DNA of 64,000 nt from Phytomonas francai (GCA_001766655.1 MJCC01000026.1:1716-65715), one strand, 5' to 3'. Counted from the first letter of the stretch, positions 1 to 11,797 are shown. The notes: a model not told the origin generated them from the letters alone. Translations and numbers: made by a program.

Positions 1-1382
1 CTTTGAATTGAATTGCATAAGGGGAAAATGGGGTAATGCAACGTCTGGTGTGTTTTTACTTTTGAGGCTTCCTGGGGCTCCCCTTTGTGGCTTAGCTCTG
101 TCTGCCAGCGCTTTTCCACGTTCCCACCCCTCAACGGCTCAATTTTTTATAGGAAAAGAGGCTTCCGAATGTTTTATTCCATCTGAACTAATCATGTGTT
201 AAAGATATTGCTATTTTATGGCAAAGATATTCATCCTGGTCGGGCGCCCTGTGATTTTAGACCTTGGTGTAAACAACAGGCTTGGTGATCACGTGCTGTT
301 TTGCAGGCCTTTTTTACTTATATATTTTGGCTTCTATGGACGTTCATGGCGTTTCCAAAAATATTGAGGTGAATGCAAATTTCATCGACTAACTTCATCG
401 GTGGTAGGTAGGCCGGGCGATATTGTTTGGAGAGCTCACGGGTGTTTTGTGAAGAGTCGCTCGCAGTGGTAACTCCTATAAAACCCGCGTGGCCAGGCAT
501 TTTATGAACTCACTAAACGTTTCTAGTGCCAGGCCTGTGACAAAAATTGTTGATGCAGATGTAAGAGTGCCGTTCTGAATCCTGCAAAACGATTCCGTTA
601 AAAAACCGAATTTCTTCACTGAGTTTTTTAATCTTACACAAAAAAACGCACCTGCGCCTAACGCCCCACAAAGATACGAGCGCATGGTATTCAGCGTGGC
701 TGTTTGACTGCAGTTCACGGTGATAAAAAAGAGACCATATAAACGACACATTGATTGCAATAGGTCCTGTGTATCTTGTCTATAGTTTAAAAGCGGAATG
801 GATCGCCCACCTACAGTAAAAGATAGAATACTAATGGTCTTCTCAAGCTTTTGAGGAACAAAAAAGGCTCTCGATTGTTCCCGAAAAACTCAAGCCCATA
901 CGGAATAACTATTCCCATCTCTCGAGTGACAATAGCGAATTCCGTTATGTTTGGAGCATCGGAGTGGAATCCAAGTCCGAAATAGTTGCTATACCGATGC
1001 TTAGTGCGTGCTCTATTTCGATATCAGCAAATTACAAATAATAGAGAGCTGAAAGAGAAACCTGCTGTCCATCTGATTTTGTGTCCAACATTGGCTCAAT
1101 CCTTTGAGCCCAACTGGTTGCTTCTTCCTTTAAAACTCATTCAATACAGAGAGACTACGAACAATATTGAAACAGAGAAAGGAGCATTGTATTTAGGGCA
1201 CTGAAGAAAATCTTAAAGCAATTCTATTGGCCAATGGAAATCATTCCCCAATATGTGGTCATCTATTTTCTCTTTCTATATTTGTATCATAAAAAAATAT
1301 GTATGCACGAATTCAAGTTGAATCTAAATCTATTAGGATACCGGAAGATCTGTAGGTAGCACAGATGCAACAGTTTTTATTC
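1..1382. other. Gene-free spacer at left edge
   Basis: This stretch lies downstream of the leftmost minus-strand gene. Only short reading frames of fewer than 100 codons occur, on both strands, and none has recognisable protein character. It probably contains the 3' UTR of the 321-aa gene and intergenic sequence. Confidence 0.5.
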
Positions 1383-2348
1383 TTAATTGTTGGTCTTTTC
1401 TTGAAGCACGTCACGCCCACGTGAGCGCTCTTTTCCAGAACAATAGGAGTACGCTCGAACTTGATCCAGAGACGTCTGCTGTTTCTGAACGGCTGCGCCC
1501 GACAGATCCGTTCCGATGTTATGTGCGTGATACAGAAGGGACTGCGACGCGGCTCTGCTTACAGGGGCTGAGGCTGGTACAGGGCAGGTTTCGTGGCGGT
1601 ACGTGTTCGATTTACCGCCGGCTGCGACCGCCGTCGATGTCGGCGCAGCACCACCCTTCCCTTTAAGGCAGGACTTGAGCGGCGGCGCACGCGCCACGGA
1701 GGGTTCTGGATAGGTAGGACTTGGTGCGATACTGTTGCCGGTAAAAAACCGCTCATTCGTACCTGCATTGGTAGGTTTGACAGCATTCGGTGCGGGTACG
1801 GCCTGCCCACTGCTGCGTTCAGCCCGCCCCTGCTGCAGACGTTTTTCCAAAGTCACAAGCTGTTCCTCAAGCTCACACTGCTCGGCCTGCTGGTGCTTAC
1901 GCTGGTGTTTGAGTTGCAGCTGTAGGTTGTTTAGCTTGTTCCGCATTGCATGCTCCTCTTCAGCCCAAGCGAGGGACTCACGCTGGAGCCGTGCTTCCAA
2001 ATCTTCACGTGAGCTGAGCTGCTCCTCTTTGTCCTTGATCCTGCGCACCAGGTAGTGCATGTTTTCATATTCATCAAGGGTCTTGATGTAGACCGCCTCA
2101 ACCGCATCTTTTTCACTAAGCGTCCTTTCACAAACAGCGCTGAGCTCTTTAGCTTCCGCCTCTACTGATTCAAGCCGCCTAAGAAGATCCTTTTTTTCTT
2201 TTTCTACAATCTCCAAGTGCTTGCGCGAGGATTGTTTAAGGGCTTTTCGTTCTTCAAGAACCGCGTTAATATCATCTTGTATCAGACCAACTTCAGTCTC
2301 TGCTTCCAGAACACGATCTTTCCACTGAGTCAAAAGAGCCTCAGACAT
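1383..2348 (-). CDS. Coiled-coil protein, function unknown (321 aa)
   Basis: Unrecognised protein. Roughly residues 1-185 are rich in Glu, Lys, Leu, Arg and Gln with heptad-like spacing, as expected for a long coiled coil (for example around ESVEAEAKEL and LEEQLVTLEKRL). The remainder, about 186-321, is rich in Ala, Pro, Ser and Thr and is probably disordered. There is no signal peptide or membrane segment. The start is the first ATG of an open frame; on the minus strand it is preceded by AT-rich sequence containing a CAG that could serve as splice acceptor. It is transcribed leftward with the 318-aa gene, away from the strand-switch region. A cytoskeletal or flagellar role is possible for such a protein but is only inference. 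Confidence 0.8.
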   Translation of the reverse strand: MSEALLTQWKDRVLEAETEVGLIQDDINAVLEERKALKQSSRKHLEIVEKEKKDLLRRLESVEAEAKELSAVCERTLSEKDAVEAVYIKTLDEYENMHYLVRRIKDKEEQLSSREDLEARLQRESLAWAEEEHAMRNKLNNLQLQLKHQRKHQQAEQCELEEQLVTLEKRLQQGRAERSSGQAVPAPNAVKPTNAGTNERFFTGNSIAPSPTYPEPSVARAPPLKSCLKGKGGAAPTSTAVAAGGKSNTYRHETCPVPASAPVSRAASQSLLYHAHNIGTDLSGAAVQKQQTSLDQVRAYSYCSGKERSRGRDVLQEKTNN

Positions 2349-3884
2349 GGGAGTCTATATAGGTATATATCACTATCGCTGTTTTCAGCACTTACAGACG
2401 TTGCAACTAATATAGACGCGAAATTCGCACTTGTGAAAGGTGAGAATTAAAAAGGAATGATGCAAGTATGTATTTTTTAATCCGTTGTAGCTTACCTTTT
2501 AATATTTTTTTTCACCTAGCTGCTCTGATAATTCGTTTTTGTTGAGAGATGGGAGGAGAGTGAATGTTTAGTTCATTTAGAACTTGTGCTTCACGGCACT
2601 AGAGAAATGGCACTATTCACCTGAGTTATTTTTCTACAAAAGTGTTCAGCTATATGTTTCTGTTTGACATACCACGCTTCATTTTTTTTTATAGATGGTA
2701 TTTCCTAGCTACTATTGTGCACATTCTTGTGACGCCAGCGCAGTACTGACTAGAAAAATTTATATGTATATTGAGAGCCTGGTGAATGAATAACATTTTT
2801 TTTTTGCTCTACCAAAAGGAAAATGTGAAAATTGTTAATAGGATCCACTGAATTGGTGTCAATTCATTATCTACACTCCAGGGAACTCTTTGTTTGACAC
2901 AATTGTCTTAGTAGTAACAAAAAGTTCCAGGTCCAAGAAAGTGGTTTAAAGCCAAAGAATTTCCACATGCTGGTGATAGGTAAACCTATTGGACCTAGGA
3001 GTAAAAGAAGGAATTGAAAAAGTATAAATTTGTACGATTTAAATGTTATGAATAGCCCTAAGTCAGGAGTGTATTCAAAGAAATGGTTGCTCCCAAATTC
3101 TGTTGAGTCATTTACACGCTCTCTACCTGAATATCTTCGATCCGGGTCCGCACGTGTCTTTCGATTGGTTTCTGTCTATGGATGTCTCATGTTTAAGATT
3201 AATTATAATTACCTTGTGAATCTATTGGTCTGAAGCACGTTTAAAAATATATAAAGAGGAACAGTGACACAGCAAATGGTATAAAGCCAAAAAAAAATAG
3301 GCATGCAAAACAAGGGGATAGTGTGTTCTGGCAAGTATATTTATCTTGACTTCCGGAAAAATTTCCTTTACTACCCTATTTAGAATCAGTTTATTTTTCT
3401 CTTTTCCCATTCATTGTCAGCTAGCTGCTACCACTAGTAAACATGTTTTTATGGTGACGATCAGGTATAAATACGCTAAACATTCCAGTTGTTTATATCC
3501 ATTTACCAATAAGGATTTGACTATACACATTCACTTAGTAGAATCTAAAAAATAATACGATATCTATGTGATATATACATATATCCATATCTACATATAT
3601 TTAAAACCCAAAAAGTGAAAGCCATGTTGCATCGAATAATAATTAGACGAGCACACATAGCCGTTGTTAAGAGACAATATAAATTATAGAGAATGATTTG
3701 ATTTTTTTTAAAAGGAAAAAATTGACCTATAAGTGCATGTAGCAATGATAGGTGAAAGGAATCCGTAAGGATGAATGATGAAAGTGAAAAAGTAAATATA
3801 CACCCCTTCCTCATTATATAGAATTTGGGTGCATTTTAAAGGGTTTTGTAGCCAAAAGCATAGAAAAAAAAAATAAACGTTTGC
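2349..3884. other. Intergenic spacer, no gene seen
   Basis: About 1.5 kb of AT-rich sequence between the two minus-strand genes. It has poly-T runs and only short, low-complexity reading frames. No RNA gene or repeat family was recognised. It probably holds the 3' UTR of the upstream (right-hand) gene and the splice signals of the left-hand one. Confidence 0.5.
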
Positions 3885-4841
3885 TCAAATAGCTTGCAAA
3901 CATTGCCGTCTTGCGCTCACCTGCGGTTCTGCCCAGCTAAAAAGCGTACGGATCTGTTTCTCCTTCATTGGTTTCCCGGTAGTTTCCGCTATCGTAGGAC
4001 TTTCATTATCTCCAGGAAAGTACCCTGGCTTGTGTGTGACCATCCACACTAGCACGGGATTGATAATAGTGGTCAATTGTCGGTGACTTACAGCACGTAA
4101 GGTTATGTTATCAAGTGTTAGTAACGTGGATACCTCCTTCGCTACCACCACCAGCGATACCATTTCCTCAACCTGCACTTTCTGGAGCACTGCATAAAAG
4201 CTATGCGCTGTGTGTGGTGCATGTTTTTTTGTTGTAAAACGATCTGTTTGTACATCATACACTAAACGCCTAAGTGCGCGACGAACAATTGATAGAAAAT
4301 AGGAAGGGGAGTTAAACTGACGCATGAGGCTTATTCCAAGGGCCGTGTCGCTCAGCTGCACATAAAGCGCGAGCTGTTTGGGATGCCATTTAAAATTTTC
4401 CGTATAATCTGTCTCGGTAATGTAGCATCTTTGGTCATCGCTGTTTAGGTAGCAGGCCAACGCAGGTTCAGCTTTCAGTAATTTAGGATCGTAATTAAAT
4501 ATTGCAAAGGACGCATCCATAGCGAAGTTCCCCCAGCGACGGCCGTAAGTCTGCTCGACATGAAATTCATACTCCCTTGGATAACGATCCTGTACAAGCT
4601 GTCGCAGACGTGTCGAGCTAACACTTAAAAGCAAAGGGTATTGAGGCAATGGAGATCTGAGTGGGATAAACTCTCTAAACTTTTTGACGAGTTTCTGCAT
4701 TTCAGGCTGTACCACTGGGTCGTTCATGATCTTAGCATCTCCAGCGAGTTCAAAGTATATCTCGTGTACAGTTTCTTTGAAATGTTGAAAATCCATAACA
4801 CCCTTATGCGTATAATCTTCTCTAGGATGGATACAATGCAT
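3885..4841 (-). CDS. Conserved-looking hypothetical protein (318 aa)
   Basis: Unrecognised globular protein with balanced composition, and no obvious signal peptide, membrane segment or repeat. An early helical, acidic region (about 16-60) is followed by a mixed alpha/beta segment with many aromatic residues (for example YGRRWGNFAMDASF near 109-122) and a valine-rich stretch near 225-245. The ATG at 4841 is preceded on the minus strand by AAACAG, a plausible splice acceptor. A second in-frame ATG 15 codons in (4796) is an alternative start. It is the first gene of the leftward unit next to the strand-switch region. Base composition is moderate, similar to the plus-strand genes just right of the strand switch. 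No function is proposed. Confidence 0.8.
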   Translation of the reverse strand: MHCIHPREDYTHKGVMDFQHFKETVHEIYFELAGDAKIMNDPVVQPEMQKLVKKFREFIPLRSPLPQYPLLLSVSSTRLRQLVQDRYPREYEFHVEQTYGRRWGNFAMDASFAIFNYDPKLLKAEPALACYLNSDDQRCYITETDYTENFKWHPKQLALYVQLSDTALGISLMRQFNSPSYFLSIVRRALRRLVYDVQTDRFTTKKHAPHTAHSFYAVLQKVQVEEMVSLVVVAKEVSTLLTLDNITLRAVSHRQLTTIINPVLVWMVTHKPGYFPGDNESPTIAETTGKPMKEKQIRTLFSWAEPQVSARRQCLQAI

Positions 4842-6784
4842 TATGGCTGTTTATAGTTGATATAGTAAGATGTTAGGATTGTGTACGAGTGTTTGATTGA
4901 GTTTATTAGTTTTTCTTCCTTAGGTGAATTTTTTGTCTAATAGGCACAGAAAGGAAACAGACCATATCCAGAATGAGATGCAAAAACATTCATACACATT
5001 ATCGTTTATTATCGGCATAACAGTAGAGGTAAAGATAACTTTACAGCAAGTCTTACGAATGTCAAGGTGCCTTATGTATTATTTTCTTTTGATTTAATTT
5101 GCACGTAGGTAGTTCCGTGTGCGGGTAAGTACAGTTATATGAACCAAATCTTTCTGTCTTAGTAGCTGATAACCAATCAACGTTGGCATTGTGTTGAAAT
5201 TTACTACATGCGTAGATGCAAATATTCTTAATATCAAAGGGCATACAGTAGTCGAGCTCTTTGTTGCTCTTGATCGCATACTGTTTTCTATTTTGTCTAT
5301 TTTTTTGCATTGGAAAAATAGTAAAATACACATATCAAAAGATGTCAAATTGATTAATTGACCTGAAAGATTTTTTTATTTACATAATTGTGTTTTATTA
5401 AAATCTATCTATGAGTGTCAAAGCCACTATGCATCCATGAATTCGTTAGAGGCACTGTGTTTTCGATTTGATTGGAACAGTATCGGATGATGGATACCGG
5501 TGACATAAGGAATAATATATTTGAAGAATAGTTTATTGAAACGAAACACAAATATCATCACAAATAGAAAATATTACATTTTGCATGAAATTACTCAACA
5601 CGATAGGTGTTTCGCATTAAAAGAGTAGCGTTTCAAGAATATTGGTTTTATCTCCCTGAACCTATTCAATATATCGTTCTATATATATAGATCTGGTTTA
5701 CATTAGAAATTATACATATGTTTAGAAAGTGCGATAATCGAGAAAAAATTATTTAATAATATACAATATGTAATGTTGATGAGAGACATTGAACAATAAA
5801 AAAATTATAAATGCTTAAGCTGCCAAAATGTTTCCCAAAATCATGACATATGATTAGTATTTTTTTTAAAATGAACTAATAAGATTCACAAATAATAGAA
5901 AAAGCAAGAGATCATTTACTTTCGTCCTGTATGTATTTCTTAGGCAATTTATTTGCACAAATAATGCCCTTATTTAAATAACATCCTTAAATTAATAAAT
6001 TGAACATTTCTCGACTAAAATTGGCTATATTTTCTTCCGTTCTATACGCATTTTTTTCTAAACATCATTTGCATTTGTAAATTATTAAAATCAGTTTTGA
6101 GACTATATTTCATTTAGTATTGCCAAAAAGAGCAAAATCCGACAAACTACATATTTGGGTCAATTTTTATACAAAGGTGAAAGATTCAGACCGCTTTTCA
6201 TTTGTAGAGCCTTCAATAGTAGTAGCGTTATGAATAAATCTAGTATTTGGAATATCGAAGACTTTTCAAGTACCCAAATAACCAAGGAAATAAATTAATA
6301 CTTCGTAGATTTATTTAGTTGAGCAGAGTTACTTTTTGGTTGAAAAAATATGCAAACAGTTGGGTAGGAATACACACAATTTTGCATTTTCGTCTCGATC
6401 AATCATTAAATCAGTTCTTATTGAAAATATATTACATGAGGAATAGAGAGGGAAATTATGGTATTAATAAATAGATTCCTCGATTTCTCCATTTGACATC
6501 CTTGTTCGTACTTTTTTTTTCAAGAATTCTTATCCATTATACACAATCAATTAGGAGAAAGCAGATATACACTACAGTAGATATCTTTTTTTTTGTATTG
6601 TGAGGATGTCGCATCGGCCGGATAGGCTAAAACACATGTTGGGTCACTTAGTCTCATTAATACTTCCAGGTGTCACTTTACCTGTAAAGATTTTTTTTTT
6701 GCATCTAATCCTACCAAATCTAGAGATAATATATATTCTAGACTGTATATAGCATGATAATTTAGTTGAGTTGGTTTATCAAAA

Positions 6785-7480
6785 ATTACCCTCAGACTCT
6801 TTCTTGGTGTATTTCGAATTTTCGAAGGGGGGTCTGTGCTTGCGGCGCGGGTCCTTGCCGTGCGGGGATGGCGTCTTGGAGGGGTAAAATTAAAGCCCCC
6901 CCCTCCCCGGCGGACAATTGCAGACTCGCATTTTTGCGCGAAAGGATCGGTCGCGAACCGCGGTCGTTTCGGTTTATCGTCGAGGGGCGCCGATTCAACT
7001 AGGCAGGGCAAGGGGCGGGCGGAGGTGATATTCTCTTTTTTTTTTTGAGGGGACATAACGTGGGCGTTTTTTTTTTTTATGGGGCCTTTTCTGTTGCCAA
7101 GGGTTCTCGTCATCTTTCATCCTCACTCGACTTCGTGTTTGGATTTTTGGCGGCGCCCCTGCTCCTCTTTATTTAATGCCGAGTCTCGTGTGTGTACTAT
7201 GGGCTTCTTGCCAGGTGGGGGGTTGTGCGGCGCCAGGTGGGCAGGGTGTGTTTTTAGTTTTTTATTTGGGTTCGTTCAATCACTTCTAATCTTTACGAGC
7301 CCTTTGCGGGGATGGGTGCCATACAGAACTGCGAAGATATCAAGTTTTCTGGTTCTTCGGTTCTTGGTGGGCGAGGGAGTATGCTTTTCGAGAGCCATGG
7401 ATTTTCCGAGAATCGTGCTATTCTGCACTTACGTTGTGGCTTGTTTTGGTGATCTTATTTTTTGAAAGTAAAATGGGTTT
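6785..7480. promoter_or_regulatory. GC-rich island inside the strand-switch region
   Basis: Within otherwise AT-rich DNA this segment is rich in G and C, with CpG-containing blocks, C-runs and G-runs, and is bounded by T-homopolymers (around 7039-7048 and 7069-7078). Short reading frames cross it on both strands but none looks like a real protein. Its position midway in a divergent strand-switch region fits a transcription start region or a non-coding RNA. A decayed gene is an alternative. Function is inferred from position only. Confidence 0.35.
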
Positions 7481-8991
7481 GAGAGGAAAATACGAACGAA
7501 GTGAGGGTGACTGGTGGGGCTATTTTCATCACTCATTTTTTTTTTTTAAAACTGAAATTAATTTAATTAATAGAAGAGTTTTTTTGTCTGTCTGATTTGC
7601 CATCCCCCGTTTCCATCCTTCTCTACATGGTCTGTTTCTAAGAATGGATGTCTGGAGCCAAGTAGTACTATAATTCTTTAACCATAATTTTAATTAAAGA
7701 TTGTGCGTTACGAATCTCTAAATTTTGAATTTATGTGACTAACGAGTTCAAACTTACACTATGGAACCTAAAGTAACTTTTGCTCCCAAAAATTAGTGTT
7801 CTTTATACTTGGAGTGCGCTCCATAGAGGAAATTATACCATTCCAAACAATTATTCTAAGTCGACTTGCTGAGAGTTGATTTAGTATAATTAGTGCAATA
7901 GGGTGAGCTATAGGAGAAGACACATGCACAAAATCCTAGATTAATTGAATTGCTATTCAATTGGGATAGTGCACTCCTTTCTTGTTTTACATCTTAAGCT
8001 CAATTAAATCAAGTTTATCTATGCTGTCCCCGAAAAACCACTACCACCACCACCACAATAACTATACAGTAACAGACATTTATCTGCGCATTATAAATGC
8101 AGTTTTTTGTATGCGTTAGGGTTTGCTATCTTGAGTTTTGTCAACCTTGAAGTCTTAATTCAGCAATATTGAGTTTTTTCTTATCTCTAATCATGAATAC
8201 CTTTCGGATATTATACCTTCGAGTATCATATAGGAAGGATTCATTGTTTGTGCCAGTAATGATATCTATGTTATGGGTTCAGGGTAAGTTTCATTTTAAA
8301 CAGCGTAGTTTGTTACCTTAGTTATAGCAAGACACTATCTACTTATTTTGTGCTTATAGATCATGGCTGCAAGGCTATTATTTTTCAATTTAACTATTTC
8401 GGGACCAATGAATTCTTTTAAACCGAGAATGGTAGTATCCCCAATTTTTATATTATGGATAATATCCTAGAGGATAGTTAAATGTCTTGATTAATAAAAA
8501 TTAAGGGTTCTTATTTTAGAAATTCGGTACTTTTTTTAAAATACTATTGTGATATTTTTTCCTGTCTTTCCTAATTATAAACTAGATATACGAGGGCGTC
8601 CAGAGCCAACAAATATGGTGACTGTGAATTTATCGAAAGGTTATGCAAAACATGATTTTTAGAATATGTACTATTGTTGAATATTCGAATTATGGAGAAT
8701 ATTAGCAGTAAATATGCATCATCGATTCACACAATGGTAAGTTCCTTGGAATGCCAACATACTACGAAAGCCATAGGTTGCTGTGCTGTTTTTTGGCAAA
8801 GAAAGGGTTTGCATTATTACCATTGGATCTAATTACGAGGAAGGTTAGTAATAACTATTTTCGGATTAATATATAAAAGCGCGAGCCGCTCATTAAATAG
8901 AGCAATCATTAACAAATCAAGCACACCTCGAATGTTGAAATGATAGTTTTAATTCACAGTATTAACTGTAAAGGTTAATGTAAAAATGTCG

Positions 8992-9315
8992 TTATAGACT
9001 GCTTACTGTTTTCTTTGTGTTAATGAAGAGCTTGTGTGATTGCTGAAGTTGTTTCTGTATTCCTGGAGTGATGTCCTTCTCTTTTTGAAAAATACTGTTT
9101 ATATTGTCTCTCGGCTCAAGACTACTTTCCCATTCTTCGGGTATTTTTTGTTGACTGTAGATGGTGAGGTAAACCTCAATGCAATAGATATCTTGCGCCA
9201 GCTCACAATCGATATCCATTAAAAAAAAAGATTTTTTAAAAATATCAGATGGTGTTCTTTTAAGGGCGACAATATAAATTTTGTTTTCTCTTTGCATGTA
9301 TAATTTTAGAAGCAT
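8992..9315 (-). CDS. Possible small protein (up to 107 aa), doubtful
   Basis: A minus-strand frame inside the strand-switch region. Its composition is unlike noise: from an internal Met (start at 9219, 75 aa) it is rich in Glu, Gln, Lys and Ile and would be amphipathic. A T-rich tract precedes that internal ATG, but no AG lies between tract and ATG, so splice support is poor. It would be the first gene of the leftward unit. No family is recognised. It may be spurious. Confidence 0.25.
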   Translation of the reverse strand: MLLKLYMQRENKIYIVALKRTPSDIFKKSFFLMDIDCELAQDIYCIEVYLTIYSQQKIPEEWESSLEPRDNINSIFQKEKDITPGIQKQLQQSHKLFINTKKTVSSL

Positions 9316-9805
9316 TGTGCGAGCGATGTGAATGGTTGCGTGAACACTATGACTTTTCTAATGTGAATATTTATTAGATTCGATTTCTAAAAAATGCATA
9401 AATTGATATGTATTTTCATAAAGCACAGAATTGAGATAGAAGAAATCAACAAAACCAAATGCGTAATTGAAGAGTAAATACTTAGGAGTGTCTATTGAAT
9501 AGGAGTAAAAACTTTGATGAAGTTTAAGAGTTTTCAAATAAATAATGATAGTTTAATTGAACGCAGGTTATTTTATATGTTTATTTCGAATATTCATATC
9601 TTTTTCCTCTCGTTTTTTTTTAAATTCAATACATCGCCTATATATTTTTTAAAAACATGTTTGCGTATTTGATGTTATTTATTTATTAATCCGATTTTAA
9701 ATGGTGTTTATTTTTAGTGATTTTTTTGTTCTTACCTTATTTTATAAAATAAGGTCTTTATAGTAGACACTCACCTAATACAATATTTGAAGATATAAGA
9801 AGGTT

Positions 9806-11122
9806 ATGAAGCATTTGCTTAGTCCTCGAACTGCACGCCATGCTCGTCTATTTCGTCTTGTTTCAGAAATGGCATCAGCGCCTTCGAGTGACGGTGAGAA
9901 GCTTGCTTGGGTTAACTCTCATATAAAGCGGAATGAAGATAAAGAGTTATCTAGAGAAGAGGAGGAGCTACGTGAGCCACTAATTCCACTTGATGTTGGT
10001 GAGAATTCAATGGCTACTAATAGCCAAACTAGCCACGGAAACCTATTTCATTTTCGCGATTACCCAATGTATCCTGGTGAATACGTTCCTCCCAAGCACA
10101 ACACCTTATCATCTTTACGTGATGATTTAAAATTTGATTTGACAGCACAATCCTTAAAAGAAGCTTGGATGCGCGTTAGTGAAGGGATGTTTTTTAAATC
10201 TGTTGAGGATTATTATTCTTCCGTTGACGGGTTGGACGAGGAGCAACTGGGCGAGATTGTTTCTGCGCTTCTTCCGGATTTAAATTTGTACGAATCCCGC
10301 GCCTTAGTTACTCATATTCTTGAGTCACTAACGAAACCAAGAAACTCGCCTTCACGTCAATTAGGTCAAGTAATCACTGCTGATTCCGTTGGACTCGATA
10401 ACGCACCTAGCCATTATACCAATTTTCTTGAGTGGATGGGCCGCATGGCCGAAACACGAGCTTTTAAGACCGAGCATGCACTTTTTGAATTCAGCAGAAG
10501 AAAGTTCAATAAGAATGATGTTCAAATCATGTTTGAGAACTACAACCTTATGAGCAAAGCAACTATAGAATTAGACAGCTCAGATAGCTACAGTCACTTT
10601 TACACAGTATTGAAGGACTTTTCGCGAAAGGTTTCTGGTGAAGACACACGTCATCAAATAGGAGTTCGTATTGATGAAGCGGAAATAGACTTAAAAACAG
10701 GGATAGCTGTAGGCCACGGGCGGGCAGACGGCGAAAAATATGTTTTCACAGCTTTGATTCGTGAAAATAGAGATCGCAATGGATCTGTAACGTTGCTAGG
10801 GAAACCTCTTTCAGTGGCTTTCGATAACAAATCTTGGTTGATGGAAATGGTTTTAATGCCATTCGATGAGGCAAAGCTAAATTATCGTGATTTTGATGTG
10901 AACATTGTCTCAGAGGGCAAAGCAATGCCTTCCCTCGCAAATGATATGGCCGCGTTTGCGTGTCGGATGGCAGTTTCAAATGCCATTACAAAACTTATCC
11001 CGTTGACACGAATTCCAATTAAGAAAGCAGGTCTGCTTTCTGTTGACCGTCGAAAAGAACTTGGACAATTTCCTGGTTTCGTGGATGGCAAGAAAAAGAA
11101 ACGAAAGTTCACGAAACGCTAA
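9806..11122 (+). CDS. Mitochondrial small-subunit ribosomal protein uS9m
   Basis: Component of the mitochondrial ribosome small subunit, in the family of bacterial S9, whose C-terminal tail reaches toward the P-site tRNA. The S9 domain occupies about residues 286-438. It opens with the beta-rich segment around KTGIAVGHGRADGEKYVF and continues with FDVNIVSEGKAMPSLAND, the region equivalent to the GG-x-SGQ loop but diverged. It ends with LLSVDRRKELGQF and a Lys/Arg tail finishing KKRKFTKR, the family's characteristic end. The first 20 residues (MKHLLSPRTARHARLFRLV) are basic and lack acidic residues, like a mitochondrial presequence. The roughly 265 residues between them are a kinetoplastid-type extension, making the protein about three times the length of bacterial S9. 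It is the first gene of the rightward unit. Confidence 0.82.
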   Translation: MKHLLSPRTARHARLFRLVSEMASAPSSDGEKLAWVNSHIKRNEDKELSREEEELREPLIPLDVGENSMATNSQTSHGNLFHFRDYPMYPGEYVPPKHNTLSSLRDDLKFDLTAQSLKEAWMRVSEGMFFKSVEDYYSSVDGLDEEQLGEIVSALLPDLNLYESRALVTHILESLTKPRNSPSRQLGQVITADSVGLDNAPSHYTNFLEWMGRMAETRAFKTEHALFEFSRRKFNKNDVQIMFENYNLMSKATIELDSSDSYSHFYTVLKDFSRKVSGEDTRHQIGVRIDEAEIDLKTGIAVGHGRADGEKYVFTALIRENRDRNGSVTLLGKPLSVAFDNKSWLMEMVLMPFDEAKLNYRDFDVNIVSEGKAMPSLANDMAAFACRMAVSNAITKLIPLTRIPIKKAGLLSVDRRKELGQFPGFVDGKKKKRKFTKR

Positions 11123-11286
11123 ATATTGCTCTAATAGTTGTGCTGCGTTCAGTTTCCTTATTTCTATTCAACATATTCTACCATCGATTGCTGAGCTTTG
11201 ACGATAGGTCATGCATTTTTTATTCTCTTAGAATTGTTTTATTACCTTCTTTTGACTGTATCAAGGTGGAACATACTTAAAGAAGG

Positions 11287-11652
11287 ATGATTGCATTTCT
11301 TTTTTTAGCAGCGTTGATTTGGGGAGTTACAAATCCATTTCTGAAGCAATGTAGTGCAGGCATGAAGCAGGGTGGCTCATTGAAAGAGGATCTAAGCTAT
11401 TTAATGAGGCGCCCCACGTATCTGTGTATCCAGCTAATCAATTTGAGTGGATCGTTGGTCTTTTTTTATGCTCTTCAAGAAGTTGAAGTTTTGATTGGTT
11501 CCGTTGTCACCAATTCATTGACTTTTGTGATTACCCTTTTAACAAGCAGTTTCATTCTTTGTGAGGGAGCTTTGAGAATCCAGACCGTCATCGGCTGCTT
11601 TTTAGTTGTAGCCGGCACGGCATTGTGTACACTTTCCCGAAATGGGGTATAA
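11287..11652 (+). CDS. TMEM234-like small multispanning membrane protein
   Basis: A 121-aa hydrophobic protein with four predicted membrane helices, at about residues 1-18, 43-62, 68-90 and 97-117. The N-terminal motif ALIWGVTNPFLK and the later run NSLTFVITLLTSS match the TMEM234 family, a small relative of EamA/DMT transporters. The family's molecular role is poorly known; one human-gene study area is kidney filtration, which does not transfer here. Length fits the family (about 120-165 aa). It sits 164 bases after uS9m, and its stop lies 145 bases before the methyltransferase start. Confidence 0.75.
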   Translation: MIAFLFLAALIWGVTNPFLKQCSAGMKQGGSLKEDLSYLMRRPTYLCIQLINLSGSLVFFYALQEVEVLIGSVVTNSLTFVITLLTSSFILCEGALRIQTVIGCFLVVAGTALCTLSRNGV

Positions 11653-11797
11653 CTTGATTCACAACTGCGGCTTTGCGCTATGTTTCTTACATTGTAAGTT
11701 TCGTTTGTTGTTTCTTAATCTGTATAGGTCTGGTACCGCTGTGCTATCTTGTCTTTTTTACTCTTCTTGTTTCGCTATTGAGGGAGGATCCCGGCGT

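Larger units (their letters stand above)
4842..9805. other. Divergent strand-switch region
   Basis: Genes to the left are all on the minus strand and genes to the right are all on the plus strand, so transcription diverges here. The 5 kb contains no convincing long gene. It is strongly AT-rich except for a GC-rich island near 6.8-7.4 kb. In kinetoplastids such divergent regions are the usual sites of RNA polymerase II initiation for the flanking polycistrons. That role is inferred from gene layout and no promoter motif was identified. Confidence 0.7.

Noticed and set aside
6673..7465. Frames of 146 codons (minus) and 128 codons (plus) across the GC island
   Set aside because: They overlap each other, contain homopolymer-encoded Lys/Phe runs and show no protein family character; splice signals are not specific.
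5400..9000. Possible tRNA or snRNA genes near the strand switch
   Set aside because: I looked for B-box-like GGTTCGANTCC and paired acceptor stems and found none.
11642..11797. Upstream extension of the methyltransferase frame overlapping the TMEM234-like stop
   Set aside because: It is Cys/Leu/Phe-rich from pyrimidine tracts. The conserved part begins later and an ATG after AG acceptors is available.
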